The notes below the pieces were generated by a model. That model did not search any database, was not told the origin of the DNA, and was given only the letters and a program-made list of their open reading frames with translations. A DNA stretch of 64,000 bases. Origin: Pseudomonas sp. GM18. GTDB lineage: Bacteria > Pseudomonadota > Gammaproteobacteria > Pseudomonadales > Pseudomonadaceae. The stretch covers positions 49,125 through 113,124 of the forward strand of contig NZ_AKJT01000032.1 in NCBI RefSeq assembly GCF_000282195.1, given 5' to 3'. Position 1 is the stretch's first letter. Every line of letters starts with the position of its first letter. Both the position numbers and the translations under genes were made by a program. Shown in pieces: positions 24,908 through 32,985 of this stretch.

Positions 24908-26590
24908 TTACTCGGGCAGGGCGATCGGACCGATCTCGTGGAACACATCGCCTGGCCCCGGGTTTTCGGCGTGAGTTTCACCACCGAAGTGTTTCATGAT
25001 GCCCCACACCGCGTTGAGCGATGTCTGCACCGCGCCTTCGACCCAGGCCGGCGTCCACGAAACGTCATCGCCGGCGATGAAAATCCCGCGTTGCTCGGTC
25101 GGCATGTCGTCCTGCATGAAGTGCGCGTACATGCGCTGGTTGTAGCGGTAGTGACCAGGCAGCGCGCCTTTGAAGGCACCGAGGAAATGCGGGTCGGCTT
25201 CCCATGACACGGTGATCGGATCGCCGATGATTCGCGCGGCGATGTCGACTTTCGGGTAGATCTTCTTCAATGCGTCCAGCGCCAGCTTCACGCGCTTTTC
25301 CACCGGCTGCGGAAGCATTTTCAGCGCGTCGCTCATCCACGAGTACGACAGGCAAATCACCCCGGGCTTGTCGTCGCCGTTGTCGAACAAATACGTGCCG
25401 CGGGTCAGGCGATCGGTGAGGGTCATGCTCATCAGGTCGCGGCCGGTTTCCGGGTCCTTGTCCTTCCAGAATGGGCGATCGACCATCACGAAAGTCTTCG
25501 AAGACTGCATGTAGCGGGTGCGGTCCAGAGCCATCCACATTTTTTGCGAGAACAGGGTTTCGTCGCATTCGATCTGGGTGGTCAGCAGCCAGCTCTGGCA
25601 AGTGGTCAGCACCGCTGCGTATTCGCGGATGTCGCCCCAGTTGTCGGTGACCGCAAAACGGCCGCCTGCCGCGTGGGCAATTTTCTTCACGCCGGTACGT
25701 GGCGCGCCGTTGTGCAGCGAGCTGAGGCTGGTGCCTTCCGGCCAGTGTACGCAACGCTCCGGCACATGGCGCCAGATGCCCTGCGGCACTTGTTCCACGC
25801 CGCCGACCACCAGGTGTTGGTGATCGTCGCAGTTGGTCATCACCACGCGGAAGATTTCCAGCATCGAGTTGGGGAAGTCCGAGTCCCAGCCGCCGGTGCC
25901 GAAACCGACCTGGCCGAACACTTCGCGGTGATGGAACGAGAGCTTGGCGAAGGCTTTGGAGGAGGCGACAAAATCGTAGAAGGTGCGGTCGTCCCACAGC
26001 GGCACCAGGGTGTTCCACAACTCTTTGAGGCGCGGCACGTCGCGGTCGCGGATGGCTTGCTGGATCTCGCCGAAGCGCGAACCGTCTTCCAGGGCATCGG
26101 CCCAGGCGTCAGCGACTTCCTGGAACAGTGCAGGAAGATCCGCCAGTTTCTGTGCGTAATGGGTTTTGCCTTCCAGATCGATCACCGTGCTGCCAGACGC
26201 GGGGGTCAGCGGGTTCGGGAAGGGCTTGGTCTCGAGGCCGAGCTTGTCGACGTAGTGATAAAACGCCGTGGACGACACCGGGAAGCGCATGCCACCGAGC
26301 TCGGCGATGATGCCTTCGGCGCCGTTGAACGCCTGGGAGCGCAGACGACCGCCCATCTTCGAGGCTTCGTAGACGACAGGTTTGAGGCCCAGTTTCATCA
26401 GTTCGTAGGCGGCCACCAGACCGGCAATGCCAGCCCCGACAATCGCCACCTCGGCGCCGTGATTGTGCGCCGGAATGCTGCCCAGGCCGGCCGGGTGCTC
26501 GATCCAGTCGTCGAAGGCGAAAGGAAAGTCCGGGCCGAAAATGGTGACTGGTTTTTTACCGTCTGCAGGATGGCGATTGTTCTTGTTCAT
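24908..26590 (-). CDS. davB: L-lysine 2-monooxygenase DavB
   Basis: 560 residues, the length of P. putida DavB. A flavin amine-oxidase family protein with the dinucleotide-binding AEVAIVGAGIAGLVAAYE near residue 47, an RLRSQAFNG segment, and a C-terminal FIAGDDVSWTPAWVEGAVQTSLNA for FAD. The reaction is L-lysine plus O2 to 5-aminopentanamide, CO2 and water. It pairs with davA in an operon. An Lrp/AsnC regulator lies upstream in the same orientation, so lysine-responsive control is plausible. The family also includes tryptophan 2-monooxygenases; context favours lysine. Confidence 0.92.
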   Translation of the reverse strand: MNKNNRHPADGKKPVTIFGPDFPFAFDDWIEHPAGLGSIPAHNHGAEVAIVGAGIAGLVAAYELMKLGLKPVVYEASKMGGRLRSQAFNGAEGIIAELGGMRFPVSSTAFYHYVDKLGLETKPFPNPLTPASGSTVIDLEGKTHYAQKLADLPALFQEVADAWADALEDGSRFGEIQQAIRDRDVPRLKELWNTLVPLWDDRTFYDFVASSKAFAKLSFHHREVFGQVGFGTGGWDSDFPNSMLEIFRVVMTNCDDHQHLVVGGVEQVPQGIWRHVPERCVHWPEGTSLSSLHNGAPRTGVKKIAHAAGGRFAVTDNWGDIREYAAVLTTCQSWLLTTQIECDETLFSQKMWMALDRTRYMQSSKTFVMVDRPFWKDKDPETGRDLMSMTLTDRLTRGTYLFDNGDDKPGVICLSYSWMSDALKMLPQPVEKRVKLALDALKKIYPKVDIAARIIGDPITVSWEADPHFLGAFKGALPGHYRYNQRMYAHFMQDDMPTEQRGIFIAGDDVSWTPAWVEGAVQTSLNAVWGIMKHFGGETHAENPGPGDVFHEIGPIALPE

Positions 26591-26762
26591 GGCTGACCTT
26601 GCTGGCGACCCGACGCAGGATGCGCGTCTGAGTATAGGAAAAGATGGCAGCCATTCTAGAGAGCGTAGAACACGTTAATAAGACGCAATGTGTCGTCGTT
26701 TTGCTAATTGTTGGATCAATATGACGACGTATAACTACATACTGTAGGGCGAGCGGTGCGGC

Positions 26763-26800
26763 GATCCGACTTGCCCGCGAAGAGGCCCGACCAGACACCA
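26763..26800. repeat. REP fragment upstream of davB
   Basis: CTTGCCCGCGAAGAGG (26770-26785) is a partial copy of the REP core seen at 20281-20320, including the adjoining GGTCTGG-type flank on the opposite strand. Confidence 0.65.
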
Positions 26801-26819
26801 AAGACCTACCGGTAGAAAC

Positions 26820-27281
26820 TCAAACCGGCTGCCCCCGATCAATCTTGCTGCTCAAGATGATCGAAGTCGTCGTCTTCTCCACCCCATCCACACTGCCGAT
26901 CTGATCCAGCAACTGATCCAGCTGCTCCGGCGAATCGGTGCGCAACCACGCCACATAATCAAATTCGCCACTCACCGCACACAACTGCTGCACCTGAGCC
27001 ATGGCGCTAAGACGACGCAGCACTTCCTTGCCAGACCTTGGTTGCACCGTAATCCCGACGTATGCCTGCAACCCGCCATCGATCACGCGCTGACCCAGGC
27101 GCACACCATAACCGGTGATCACCTTGGCCTTTTCCAGCCGTGCCAGGCGCGAAGTAACGGTGGTGCGGGCGATGCCCAACTGCCGGGCAAGCATGGCCAC
27201 ACTTTCACGGGCGTTGATCTGCAGGGCGGCGATCAATTGGCGGTCGATTTCGTCGAGAACAGGCGGGCGAGTGTCAGGCAA
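26820..27281 (-). CDS. Lrp/AsnC-family transcriptional regulator
   Basis: 153 residues from a TTG at 27281, preferred because GGAG precedes it at normal spacing. A TTG nine codons upstream is possible and would add MLCTAGDAP. An N-terminal helix-turn-helix (DEIDRQLIAALQINARESV, LGIARTTVTSRLARLEKAKVI) is followed by a C-terminal RAM effector domain with VSGEFDYVAWLRTDSPEQLD. Such regulators bind amino acids. Its position upstream of davBA, conserved in P. putida, suggests control of lysine catabolism, but no direct evidence is in the sequence. Confidence 0.88.
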   Translation of the reverse strand: MPDTRPPVLDEIDRQLIAALQINARESVAMLARQLGIARTTVTSRLARLEKAKVITGYGVRLGQRVIDGGLQAYVGITVQPRSGKEVLRRLSAMAQVQQLCAVSGEFDYVAWLRTDSPEQLDQLLDQIGSVDGVEKTTTSIILSSKIDRGQPV

Positions 27282-27419
27282 AGGGGCATCTCCAGCGGTA
27301 CAGAGCAATGGGCAGGCATATTACAGGCAGTCCACGCCCTCAACGGGTTAATTGGATGGACACAAATTGTCACTCGTAGTCGAATGCGCAACCAGGGGCT
27401 GTGAAGCGAGGGGATCGAA

Positions 27420-28064
27420 ATGAAGAGCATGCCTGCGGCTCTGCGCGACTATGCACTGCAGATTGCCAATCACGAAATGGGGCATTACGTCGTAGCCCGT
27501 GCCCTGGGTTTTGAAACGGGTGATGTGACCCTGAAAGTTACCATGGGCCTGACGCACCATGGCGGAGCCTCCATTACCTTGACGCGGTCCATTTCGTCGA
27601 TCGACGCCATGAAGGAGCATTTGGAAGCCCGGATGATGGTCCTCGTCGCCGGCGCCATGGCGCAGACATTGCCTGCAAAGCATTCGCCCGAGAAACGCGT
27701 CGATAAGTCAAAAGCGGCAGCCATCCTGAACGGAGAGTTTGGAGCGGAACAGGATCACGCAAAAATAAGAGAATTGCGGTACTTGCTTCGAAACATCACC
27801 TATCCCGATACGGACCCAGCGTCGTCCGAGAGCATCATTGCTGAACTGACAGACATTAATGATCGCTTGTGGTTGCGCACTCAACAAATCGTCGAGGAAT
27901 TGGCCGATACGATTACTGGATTGGCAGGGCTTTTGGTAGAGCGCATGGCTATCGTAGAACAGTGGGGGAGGCCGGCGGATACGTATGAGGTGGTGTTGAC
28001 GGGTGAAATGCTTGAGCGATTGCAGCCGGTGCAATCGATCCCTTCATTGGGTGTTTGGGTCTAA
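27420..28064 (+). CDS. Stand-alone M41 (FtsH)-like metallopeptidase domain protein
   Basis: 214 residues with no AAA+ domain, signal peptide or membrane segment. Zinc motif HExxH is H18-E-M-G-H22 in NHEMGHYVVARALGF, which parallels FtsH HEAGHAIIGRL. RMMVLVAGAMAQTL parallels the FtsH GGRLAEEI helix. GAEQDHAKI (Asp 112) parallels FtsH GASNDIKVAT, whose Asp is the third zinc ligand. A helical C-terminus follows. The expected activity is therefore a soluble zinc peptidase uncoupled from an unfoldase, by inference. Its flanks are AT-richer than the neighbouring core genes, and it lies in the only accessory-looking stretch of the window. Confidence 0.7.
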   Translation: MKSMPAALRDYALQIANHEMGHYVVARALGFETGDVTLKVTMGLTHHGGASITLTRSISSIDAMKEHLEARMMVLVAGAMAQTLPAKHSPEKRVDKSKAAAILNGEFGAEQDHAKIRELRYLLRNITYPDTDPASSESIIAELTDINDRLWLRTQQIVEELADTITGLAGLLVERMAIVEQWGRPADTYEVVLTGEMLERLQPVQSIPSLGVWV

Positions 28065-28103
28065 AAAGCGTCCAGGGCCCTAATGCCAGTCAGTTAAACA
28101 ATT

Positions 28104-28298
28104 TCAGCCGCGACGCACTCCTTGTAGCAGCTGCCGGAGGCTGCGTTCGGCTGCGCAGCAGTCGTGAGTCCGACTAACGCGGTCAGCGGCGGCCCAAGCG
28201 TGGTGGTCGGTGTCTTTTGCGTAGGCTGCATCCTCGGCAAATGATTTGGCGAGGGATAGCAGGTCGGAGGCTTGAGTCAAGTGCCCAAATGCGCTCAT
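28104..28298 (-). CDS. Hypothetical small protein
   Basis: A 64-residue frame starting MSAFGHLTQASDLLSLAKSF, with plausible helical composition (SFAEDAAYAKDTDHHAWAAADRV). The ribosome-binding site is weak (CGAGAA). The last 17 or so codons overlap a degraded REP sequence (GTAGCAGCTGCCGGAGGCTGCG near 28124), so the natural C-terminus may have been altered. No family recognised. Confidence 0.35.
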   Translation of the reverse strand: MSAFGHLTQASDLLSLAKSFAEDAAYAKDTDHHAWAAADRVSRTHDCCAAERSLRQLLQGVRRG

Positions 28299-28330
28299 TA
28301 CGCAATTCTCGGAGTTTGCCTACAACCTTA

Positions 28331-28360
28331 GCGGACGTCATCCGATAACCCACCGTCCGC
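28331..28360. repeat. Inverted repeat in the gap between the small divergent genes
   Basis: GCGGACG (28331-28337), 16 bases, CGTCCGC (28354-28360). It lies between the minus-strand 64-residue ORF and the plus-strand small membrane protein, where a shared operator or transcript stem could sit. Confidence 0.4.
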
Positions 28361-28454
28361 ACAAAATATAACCTAGACGGCAGACAGTAAAAAATGACGC
28401 ACGTCCGCCTCGGAGCAGCCCACTTGGCGCGACCCAAGCCCGACAGGATGACTG

Positions 28455-28649
28455 ATGCTAGAGAATGACCGCGATAATCCGGAACTCGATAAGCTCCAGG
28501 TCGAAATCCGGAAATTCATGGCCGAAACCCGCAAGTTTATGGCCGAAGAAAGCAAGCTTAGACAGGAGGCCTTTTGGTATCCGTTTGCGGTGGGCGCCGG
28601 TCTGGTCACCGCCTTCGTCGCCGCCGTTGGGCTGTGGTCCAAGCTTTAA
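28455..28649 (+). CDS. Small single-pass membrane protein
   Basis: 64 residues. The N-terminal 40 are charged and predicted helical or coiled-coil, with near-repeats (EIRKFMAE, ETRKFMAE, EESKLRQE). One C-terminal membrane segment of about 20 residues follows (WYPFAVGAGLVTAFVAAVGLW). The layout resembles many small uncharacterised Pseudomonas proteins with an N-terminal coil and tail anchor. No signal peptide. Function unknown. Confidence 0.6.
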   Translation: MLENDRDNPELDKLQVEIRKFMAETRKFMAEESKLRQEAFWYPFAVGAGLVTAFVAAVGLWSKL

Positions 28650-28774
28650 TACCGAGCCCGCCAGAGCGCAGCCAATCATCGGCGGCGCTTGAGTTTTACC
28701 GCGGAGCAGCCCACCTTATCCAACTAGGGTTAGCGCATTAGGCGCGGCCCGTGATCCACACAGGAAAACGTAGT

Positions 28775-28960
28775 ATGTCCACTCCCCCCACGACTCAAGC
28801 CAGCATTGAACAGTTGCACCGAGACGTGGCTGCTTTAGCTGAAGACATGCGTAGCCCGGCCCCCACCGCGACCCGAGCGATACTACTGCCGTTCGGGCTC
28901 GGCGCCGCGCTGGCCCTGGTGACCTTTGCTGTCGTCGCCTTGGTGGCTCGGCTGGTCTAA
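28775..28960 (+). CDS. Small single-pass membrane protein (second copy type)
   Basis: 61 residues from the ATG at 28775 (CAGGAAAA upstream). Layout is as in the gene at 28455: a polar, helical N-terminus (ASIEQLHRDVAALAEDMR) and one C-terminal membrane helix (AILLPFGLGAALALVTFAVV). A 13-base word, CGGAGCAGCCCAC, occurs upstream of both small genes (28411-28423 and 28702-28714), hinting at duplication. Function unknown. Confidence 0.6.
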   Translation: MSTPPTTQASIEQLHRDVAALAEDMRSPAPTATRAILLPFGLGAALALVTFAVVALVARLV

Positions 28961-28994
28961 ACCCTAAGATCAAACATCAATCTCAGAAAACGCA

Positions 28995-29024
28995 AAAGCC
29001 GCGCATCAGCGCGGCTTTCTTGTT
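28995..29024 (+). terminator. Intrinsic terminator after the small membrane protein
   Basis: Perfect 10-base stem AAAGCCGCGC (28995-29004) / GCGCGGCTTT (29009-29018), loop ATCA, then TCTTGTTT. It abuts the 3' end of the minus-strand tRNA. Confidence 0.88.
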
Positions 29025-29101
29025 TGGTGGGCCCACACGGACTTGAACCGTGGACCAAAGGATTATGAGTCCTCTGCTCTAACCAACTGAGCTATAGGCC
29101 C
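29025..29101 (-). tRNA. tRNA-Ile2 (anticodon CAU, lysidine-modified, reads AUA)
   Basis: The 77-base minus-strand cloverleaf includes an encoded CCA (29025-29027), a 7-pair acceptor stem, D-arm AGCTCAGTTGGTTAGAGC, anticodon CAT at 29067-29065 in loop CTCATAA, and TTCAAGTCC in the T arm. CAU could mean Met or Ile2. The acceptor pairs C4-G69 and C5-G68 are the TilS recognition marks, and the body resembles E. coli ileX, so Ile2 is preferred over elongator Met. Its 3' end faces the accessory stretch. Confidence 0.85.
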
Positions 29102-29116
29102 TCAGTAGGCCGCGGA

Positions 29117-32100
29117 TTATAGCGACGGTTTCTCGGCTGTGCTATCCGAAAAGTCTGAAACAGCTATACGAAGAAACGTCGCGGCGAATTCGTCGGGGGA
29201 AAGTGGCAGGCTGACGATGTAGCCCTGGATCTGTTCGCAGCCTTCGGCGGTGAGGAATTGTTGCTGGGCATGGGTTTCGACGCCTTCGGCGATGACGGTG
29301 AATTGCATGCTACGACCCAGGGCAATGATTGCGCGGACAATCGCCGCGTCGTGCGGGTCGTCCGGCAGGCCGCGGACGAAGGATTGGTCGATCTTGAGGA
29401 TGTCCAGCGGCAGGCGCTTGAGGTAGCTCAGGGACGAATAACCGGTGCCGAAATCATCGATCGCCAGTTGCACGCCCAGGCGTTTGAGTTGATGCAGCAC
29501 CGCCAGCGCTTCTTCGGCCTGGCTCATGATGAAGTTTTCGGTAATCTCCAGTTGCAGAAAATCGGGTTTGAGGTGGTTGTCCTTGAGCAATTGCTCGATT
29601 CGGCCGAGCAGGTTCGGCTGGCGTAATTGAGCGCCCGCCAGGTTGACCGAGAGTGGGCCGAGACACTCATAGACCTGATTCCACTCATACATCTGCTGGC
29701 AGGCGGTCTCCAGTACCCAATCACCGATTTGCAGGATCATGCCGTTTTCTTCGGCCAGGGGAATGAAGTGCTCGGGGGGCACATCGCCGAAGGTCGGGTG
29801 ATGCCAGCGAATCAGCGCTTCGGCACCGACCAGCCGATGATCCTTGAGGCTGATTTTCGGCTGGTAGTACAAAAACAGTTCATTGCGTTCGATGGCGCGT
29901 CGCAGTTCATGCTCCAGTGCCACGCGTTCGCTGGCCTGGGCGGTGAGGTCGCGGGTGTAGCTTTCAACCCGGTTACGGCCCTTGGCCTTGGAGCGATACA
30001 TCGCGGCATCGGCGTTCTTGACCAGCGTGGCAACGTCGCAGCCGTCCTTGGGATACAGGCTGGTGCCGATGCTGGCGCTGATGAAGAACTCATGCTCGCC
30101 GGCCTGGAAAGGGGCGCTGAAGCAATTGAGCAGCTTGGTGGCAATGTTGTCGGCATCGCTGGCCTGTTGCAGGCCGGGGAGCAGGATGATGAATTCGTCG
30201 CCACCCAGCCGCGCCACGGTATCGATATCGCGCAGCTGCTCCTTGAGGCGCACGGCGATGCCTTTGAGCAGCAGGTCGCCGACCGGGTGACCGAGGCTGT
30301 CATTGATGTGTTTGAAACGGTCCAGGTCCAGGAACAGCACGGCGCCCTGGCCACCGTTTTCCTGCTGGTTGTTCAGCGCGGTCAGCAGGCGGCTTTCGAA
30401 CAGCGTGCGGTTTGGCAGGCCGGTCAGTGGATCGTGGTGCGCCTGGTAGTCGAGTTTGGCCTGCGCATGCTTGAGGCTGGAAATGTCTGCGAATACCGCG
30501 ACAAAGTGGGTGATGAGTTTGTCCCGGTTGCGCACTGCGCTGATGGTCAGCCAGCTCGGGTAGAGCTCGCCGTTCTTGCGCCGGTTGGAAATCTCGCCTT
30601 GCCAATGACCTTCGGCGGTCAGTTGATGCCACATCGCCGCATAGAAGGCGCTGTCGTGCAGGCCCGAGGCGAGCAGGCGAGGGGTGTGGCCCAGTGCTTC
30701 GGTCTCGCTGTAACCGGTGATTTCGGTGAAGGCACGATTGACCGCGCTGATGTGCTGTTGGGTGTCGGTGATCAATACACCCTCGGCGGTGCTCTCGAAT
30801 ACCGTGGCAGCCTGTTGCAGTTTTTCCTGCATCAGGTGCCGCTCGGTAATGTCCCGGGCGATGGTCAGCATGCAGTCCTCATCGCCGATGGGCAGCGGCC
30901 GGCTTGAAACCTCGCAGAGCCGGATCTGCCCGTCTTTGCGGCGGATGTGGCAACTGAAGTCGCGGACGAAACCATCCCGGTGCAGCAATTCGAGCATCTG
31001 TTTGCGCTCGTTGAGATTGACCCAGATCCCCAGGTCCAGCGCCGACCGATCCACAGACATCGCGCTGTTGAACCCGGTTATACGGCTGAAACCTTCATTG
31101 ACCTCAAGCAGCAAGCCGTCGCTCTGCCGGGACAGCAGCAAGCCGTCGGGGGAGGCGTGGAAGGCCTTGGCGAATTTCTCTTCGGAGGTTTGCAGCTGTT
31201 GTTGGGTTTCCTTGAGCTGACTGATGTCTCGCACAACCACCACCAGGGCCGGGGTCGTGTCGAGGTCAAAAGGCTCGGCGGAAATCAGGCCGGTGAACAC
31301 CTGGCCATTGCTACGGCGAAAGGGCATCTCCAGGTTGCGGATACTGCCGGCCTGCAACCGCTGCAGCAAACCCGGTCCCACGCCGGGTACGCCCCAGATG
31401 TTCAGGTCAGTAGCGGTCTGGCCTATGACGTCTTCGGCTTTGAGGCCGATCTGTTCTTCGAACGCTTCGTTGACTTCCAGCAGGCAACCATCGTAAAGCC
31501 GCGCAATCACCAGAATATCCGGGCATTGCTGGAACACCGAGGCGAACTTCTGTTCCGACAGGCGCAGCGCCTCTTCGGTGCGTTTGGCTTCGCTGATGTC
31601 GATCATCAGCCCGCGCAGGACCGGTTCATGGCCGTGTTCTATCAGGCTGACGATGTCGCGGACCCACAGGCAGCGGCCGTCAGCGGTGATGACCCGGTAA
31701 TCGACGCTGTGATCGCGCCCGGCCGCCACTTCACGGTCGCAGAAGGCCTGGGCCCGAGTGAGGTCCGCGGGGTGGATGATGTTGCGCCAGAAGCCTGGAA
31801 TCAGCCAGTGGGACAGGGGATAGCCGAGGAGGTCCTGGGCGTGGGGCGAAACGTAACTGTAGGTGTAATCGCTGATCTGCGCTTCCCAGGCGATGGCTGA
31901 AAGACTCTCCACCAGCCCGCGGTAATGGTATTCGCTGCTGCGCAGCTCCTGTTCCAGGTCGACCCTGCGGGCAATTTCCGAACTCAGTCGGCGATTGATG
32001 CGGATCACCACTGCCAGCACGATCATCAGAGCCAATAATCCTGGCAGGCCGTAAATCAGCACGTCGGACCAGAAGGTACGATGGTCCAGGACGTTACCGA

Positions 32101-32863
32101 CCCAATGTTCCTGGATGGCACTGATTTCACTCGGGCTCATGTCTGCCAGGACTTTGTCCAGGATACTGACCAGCAGCTTGTTGTTCGGGGGGACGGCCAT
32201 CGCCAATTGGTAGCGGTAAGGCGTCTCACCGCTGACGTAGAGCCCTTCGAGCTTGAGCTGGCGCAGACTCCAGACGCTGGAGGCAAGATCGCCCACGACT
32301 GCGTCCACAGCGTCGGTGGCAAGCGCCTGCAACGCCGAGCTGACGTTGGGCATCGCCACCAGATTCAGGTCGGGATGCTGGGTGCGCAACAGTTCATGGG
32401 GGGCGTAGTTTTCCACCACGGCGATCTTCAGCCCATACAGGTCTTCGAGTTTGCGTGGTTGGGGGCCACCGACGTGGGCCAGAATGACAATCGGAAAATC
32501 GAGATAGGGGCGGGTGAACGACAGATAGGTCTGACGCTCCGGGGTCGACATAATGCCCGGCAAGATGTCTAGCTTGCCTTGTTTGGCCTGCTGCAGCACT
32601 TCAGTCCAGCTGACCGGTTCGATGGGCGTGAGTTTGATGGCCAGCCGTTGCCGGATGACGTTGATATAGTCTGCTGCCAGGCCCTGATAACGCCCATGAT
32701 CGTCGCGAAATTCAAACGGCGGCCAGGACGCATCGACGCCCAGGCGCAATTCCGGGTGAGCCGCCAGCCAGCTACGTTCTTCGTCGGTCAGAGTCAGCGC
32801 GCCAGCCGTTGCGGTCCAGGTCATCAGCGACAGCAAAAAAAGCACGGTCGACCATCTGGGCAT
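29117..32863 (-). CDS. rmcA: Multi-PAS GGDEF-EAL c-di-GMP phosphodiesterase/sensor, RmcA-type
   Basis: 1248 residues: signal peptide (1-22), a periplasmic SBP_bac_3 (Venus-flytrap) domain to about residue 255, one membrane helix (LPGLLALMIVLAVVIRIN), about four PAS domains (330-820), a GGDEF domain with intact GGDEF at 887-891 and RxxD I-site (RDID), and an EAL domain with EAL at 1015-1017. Domain order, length and position beside rpoD match P. aeruginosa PA0575 (RmcA), which lowers c-di-GMP in response to redox and whose periplasmic domain binds arginine. Ligand and net activity here are inferred. The start codon lies in a hairpin. Confidence 0.85.
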   Translation of the reverse strand: MPRWSTVLFLLSLMTWTATAGALTLTDEERSWLAAHPELRLGVDASWPPFEFRDDHGRYQGLAADYINVIRQRLAIKLTPIEPVSWTEVLQQAKQGKLDILPGIMSTPERQTYLSFTRPYLDFPIVILAHVGGPQPRKLEDLYGLKIAVVENYAPHELLRTQHPDLNLVAMPNVSSALQALATDAVDAVVGDLASSVWSLRQLKLEGLYVSGETPYRYQLAMAVPPNNKLLVSILDKVLADMSPSEISAIQEHWVGNVLDHRTFWSDVLIYGLPGLLALMIVLAVVIRINRRLSSEIARRVDLEQELRSSEYHYRGLVESLSAIAWEAQISDYTYSYVSPHAQDLLGYPLSHWLIPGFWRNIIHPADLTRAQAFCDREVAAGRDHSVDYRVITADGRCLWVRDIVSLIEHGHEPVLRGLMIDISEAKRTEEALRLSEQKFASVFQQCPDILVIARLYDGCLLEVNEAFEEQIGLKAEDVIGQTATDLNIWGVPGVGPGLLQRLQAGSIRNLEMPFRRSNGQVFTGLISAEPFDLDTTPALVVVVRDISQLKETQQQLQTSEEKFAKAFHASPDGLLLSRQSDGLLLEVNEGFSRITGFNSAMSVDRSALDLGIWVNLNERKQMLELLHRDGFVRDFSCHIRRKDGQIRLCEVSSRPLPIGDEDCMLTIARDITERHLMQEKLQQAATVFESTAEGVLITDTQQHISAVNRAFTEITGYSETEALGHTPRLLASGLHDSAFYAAMWHQLTAEGHWQGEISNRRKNGELYPSWLTISAVRNRDKLITHFVAVFADISSLKHAQAKLDYQAHHDPLTGLPNRTLFESRLLTALNNQQENGGQGAVLFLDLDRFKHINDSLGHPVGDLLLKGIAVRLKEQLRDIDTVARLGGDEFIILLPGLQQASDADNIATKLLNCFSAPFQAGEHEFFISASIGTSLYPKDGCDVATLVKNADAAMYRSKAKGRNRVESYTRDLTAQASERVALEHELRRAIERNELFLYYQPKISLKDHRLVGAEALIRWHHPTFGDVPPEHFIPLAEENGMILQIGDWVLETACQQMYEWNQVYECLGPLSVNLAGAQLRQPNLLGRIEQLLKDNHLKPDFLQLEITENFIMSQAEEALAVLHQLKRLGVQLAIDDFGTGYSSLSYLKRLPLDILKIDQSFVRGLPDDPHDAAIVRAIIALGRSMQFTVIAEGVETHAQQQFLTAEGCEQIQGYIVSLPLSPDEFAATFLRIAVSDFSDSTAEKPSL

Positions 32864-32878
32864 AACGGTCTCGTTATG
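32861..32878. promoter_or_regulatory. Hairpin covering the rmcA start codon
   Basis: On the minus strand CATAACG, AGAC, CGTTATG is a perfect 7-base stem with a 4-base loop, whose last three bases are the rmcA ATG. The weak GAG that would serve as ribosome-binding site is in the loop. This suggests start-codon occlusion, or alternatively an operator. Confidence 0.5.
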
Positions 32879-32955
32879 GCTTGGGGGAATGCTTCGAGTG
32901 TAGACGGGCTATTCGGAGGGGGGGACGTGCGGGGCATTTAATCTGCATAAAGCAA

Positions 32956-32979
32956 AACCCCCGGCCTGGGCCGGGGGTT
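32956..32979. terminator. Intrinsic terminator downstream of rpoD
   Basis: 10-base stem AACCCCCGGC / GCCGGGGGTT with a CTGG loop. On the minus strand it is followed by TTTTGCTTT. Confidence 0.88.
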
Positions 32980-32985
32980 CTGTGA

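Noticed and set aside
27310..29024. Integrative element with attachment-site duplication at tRNA-Ile2
   Set aside because: No integrase gene and no copy of the tRNA 3' end at the far side could be seen, so only a variable interval is claimed.
29025..29101. Elongator tRNA-Met reading of the CAU tRNA
   Set aside because: C4-G69 and C5-G68 acceptor pairs and similarity to ileX favour tRNA-Ile2 with lysidine.
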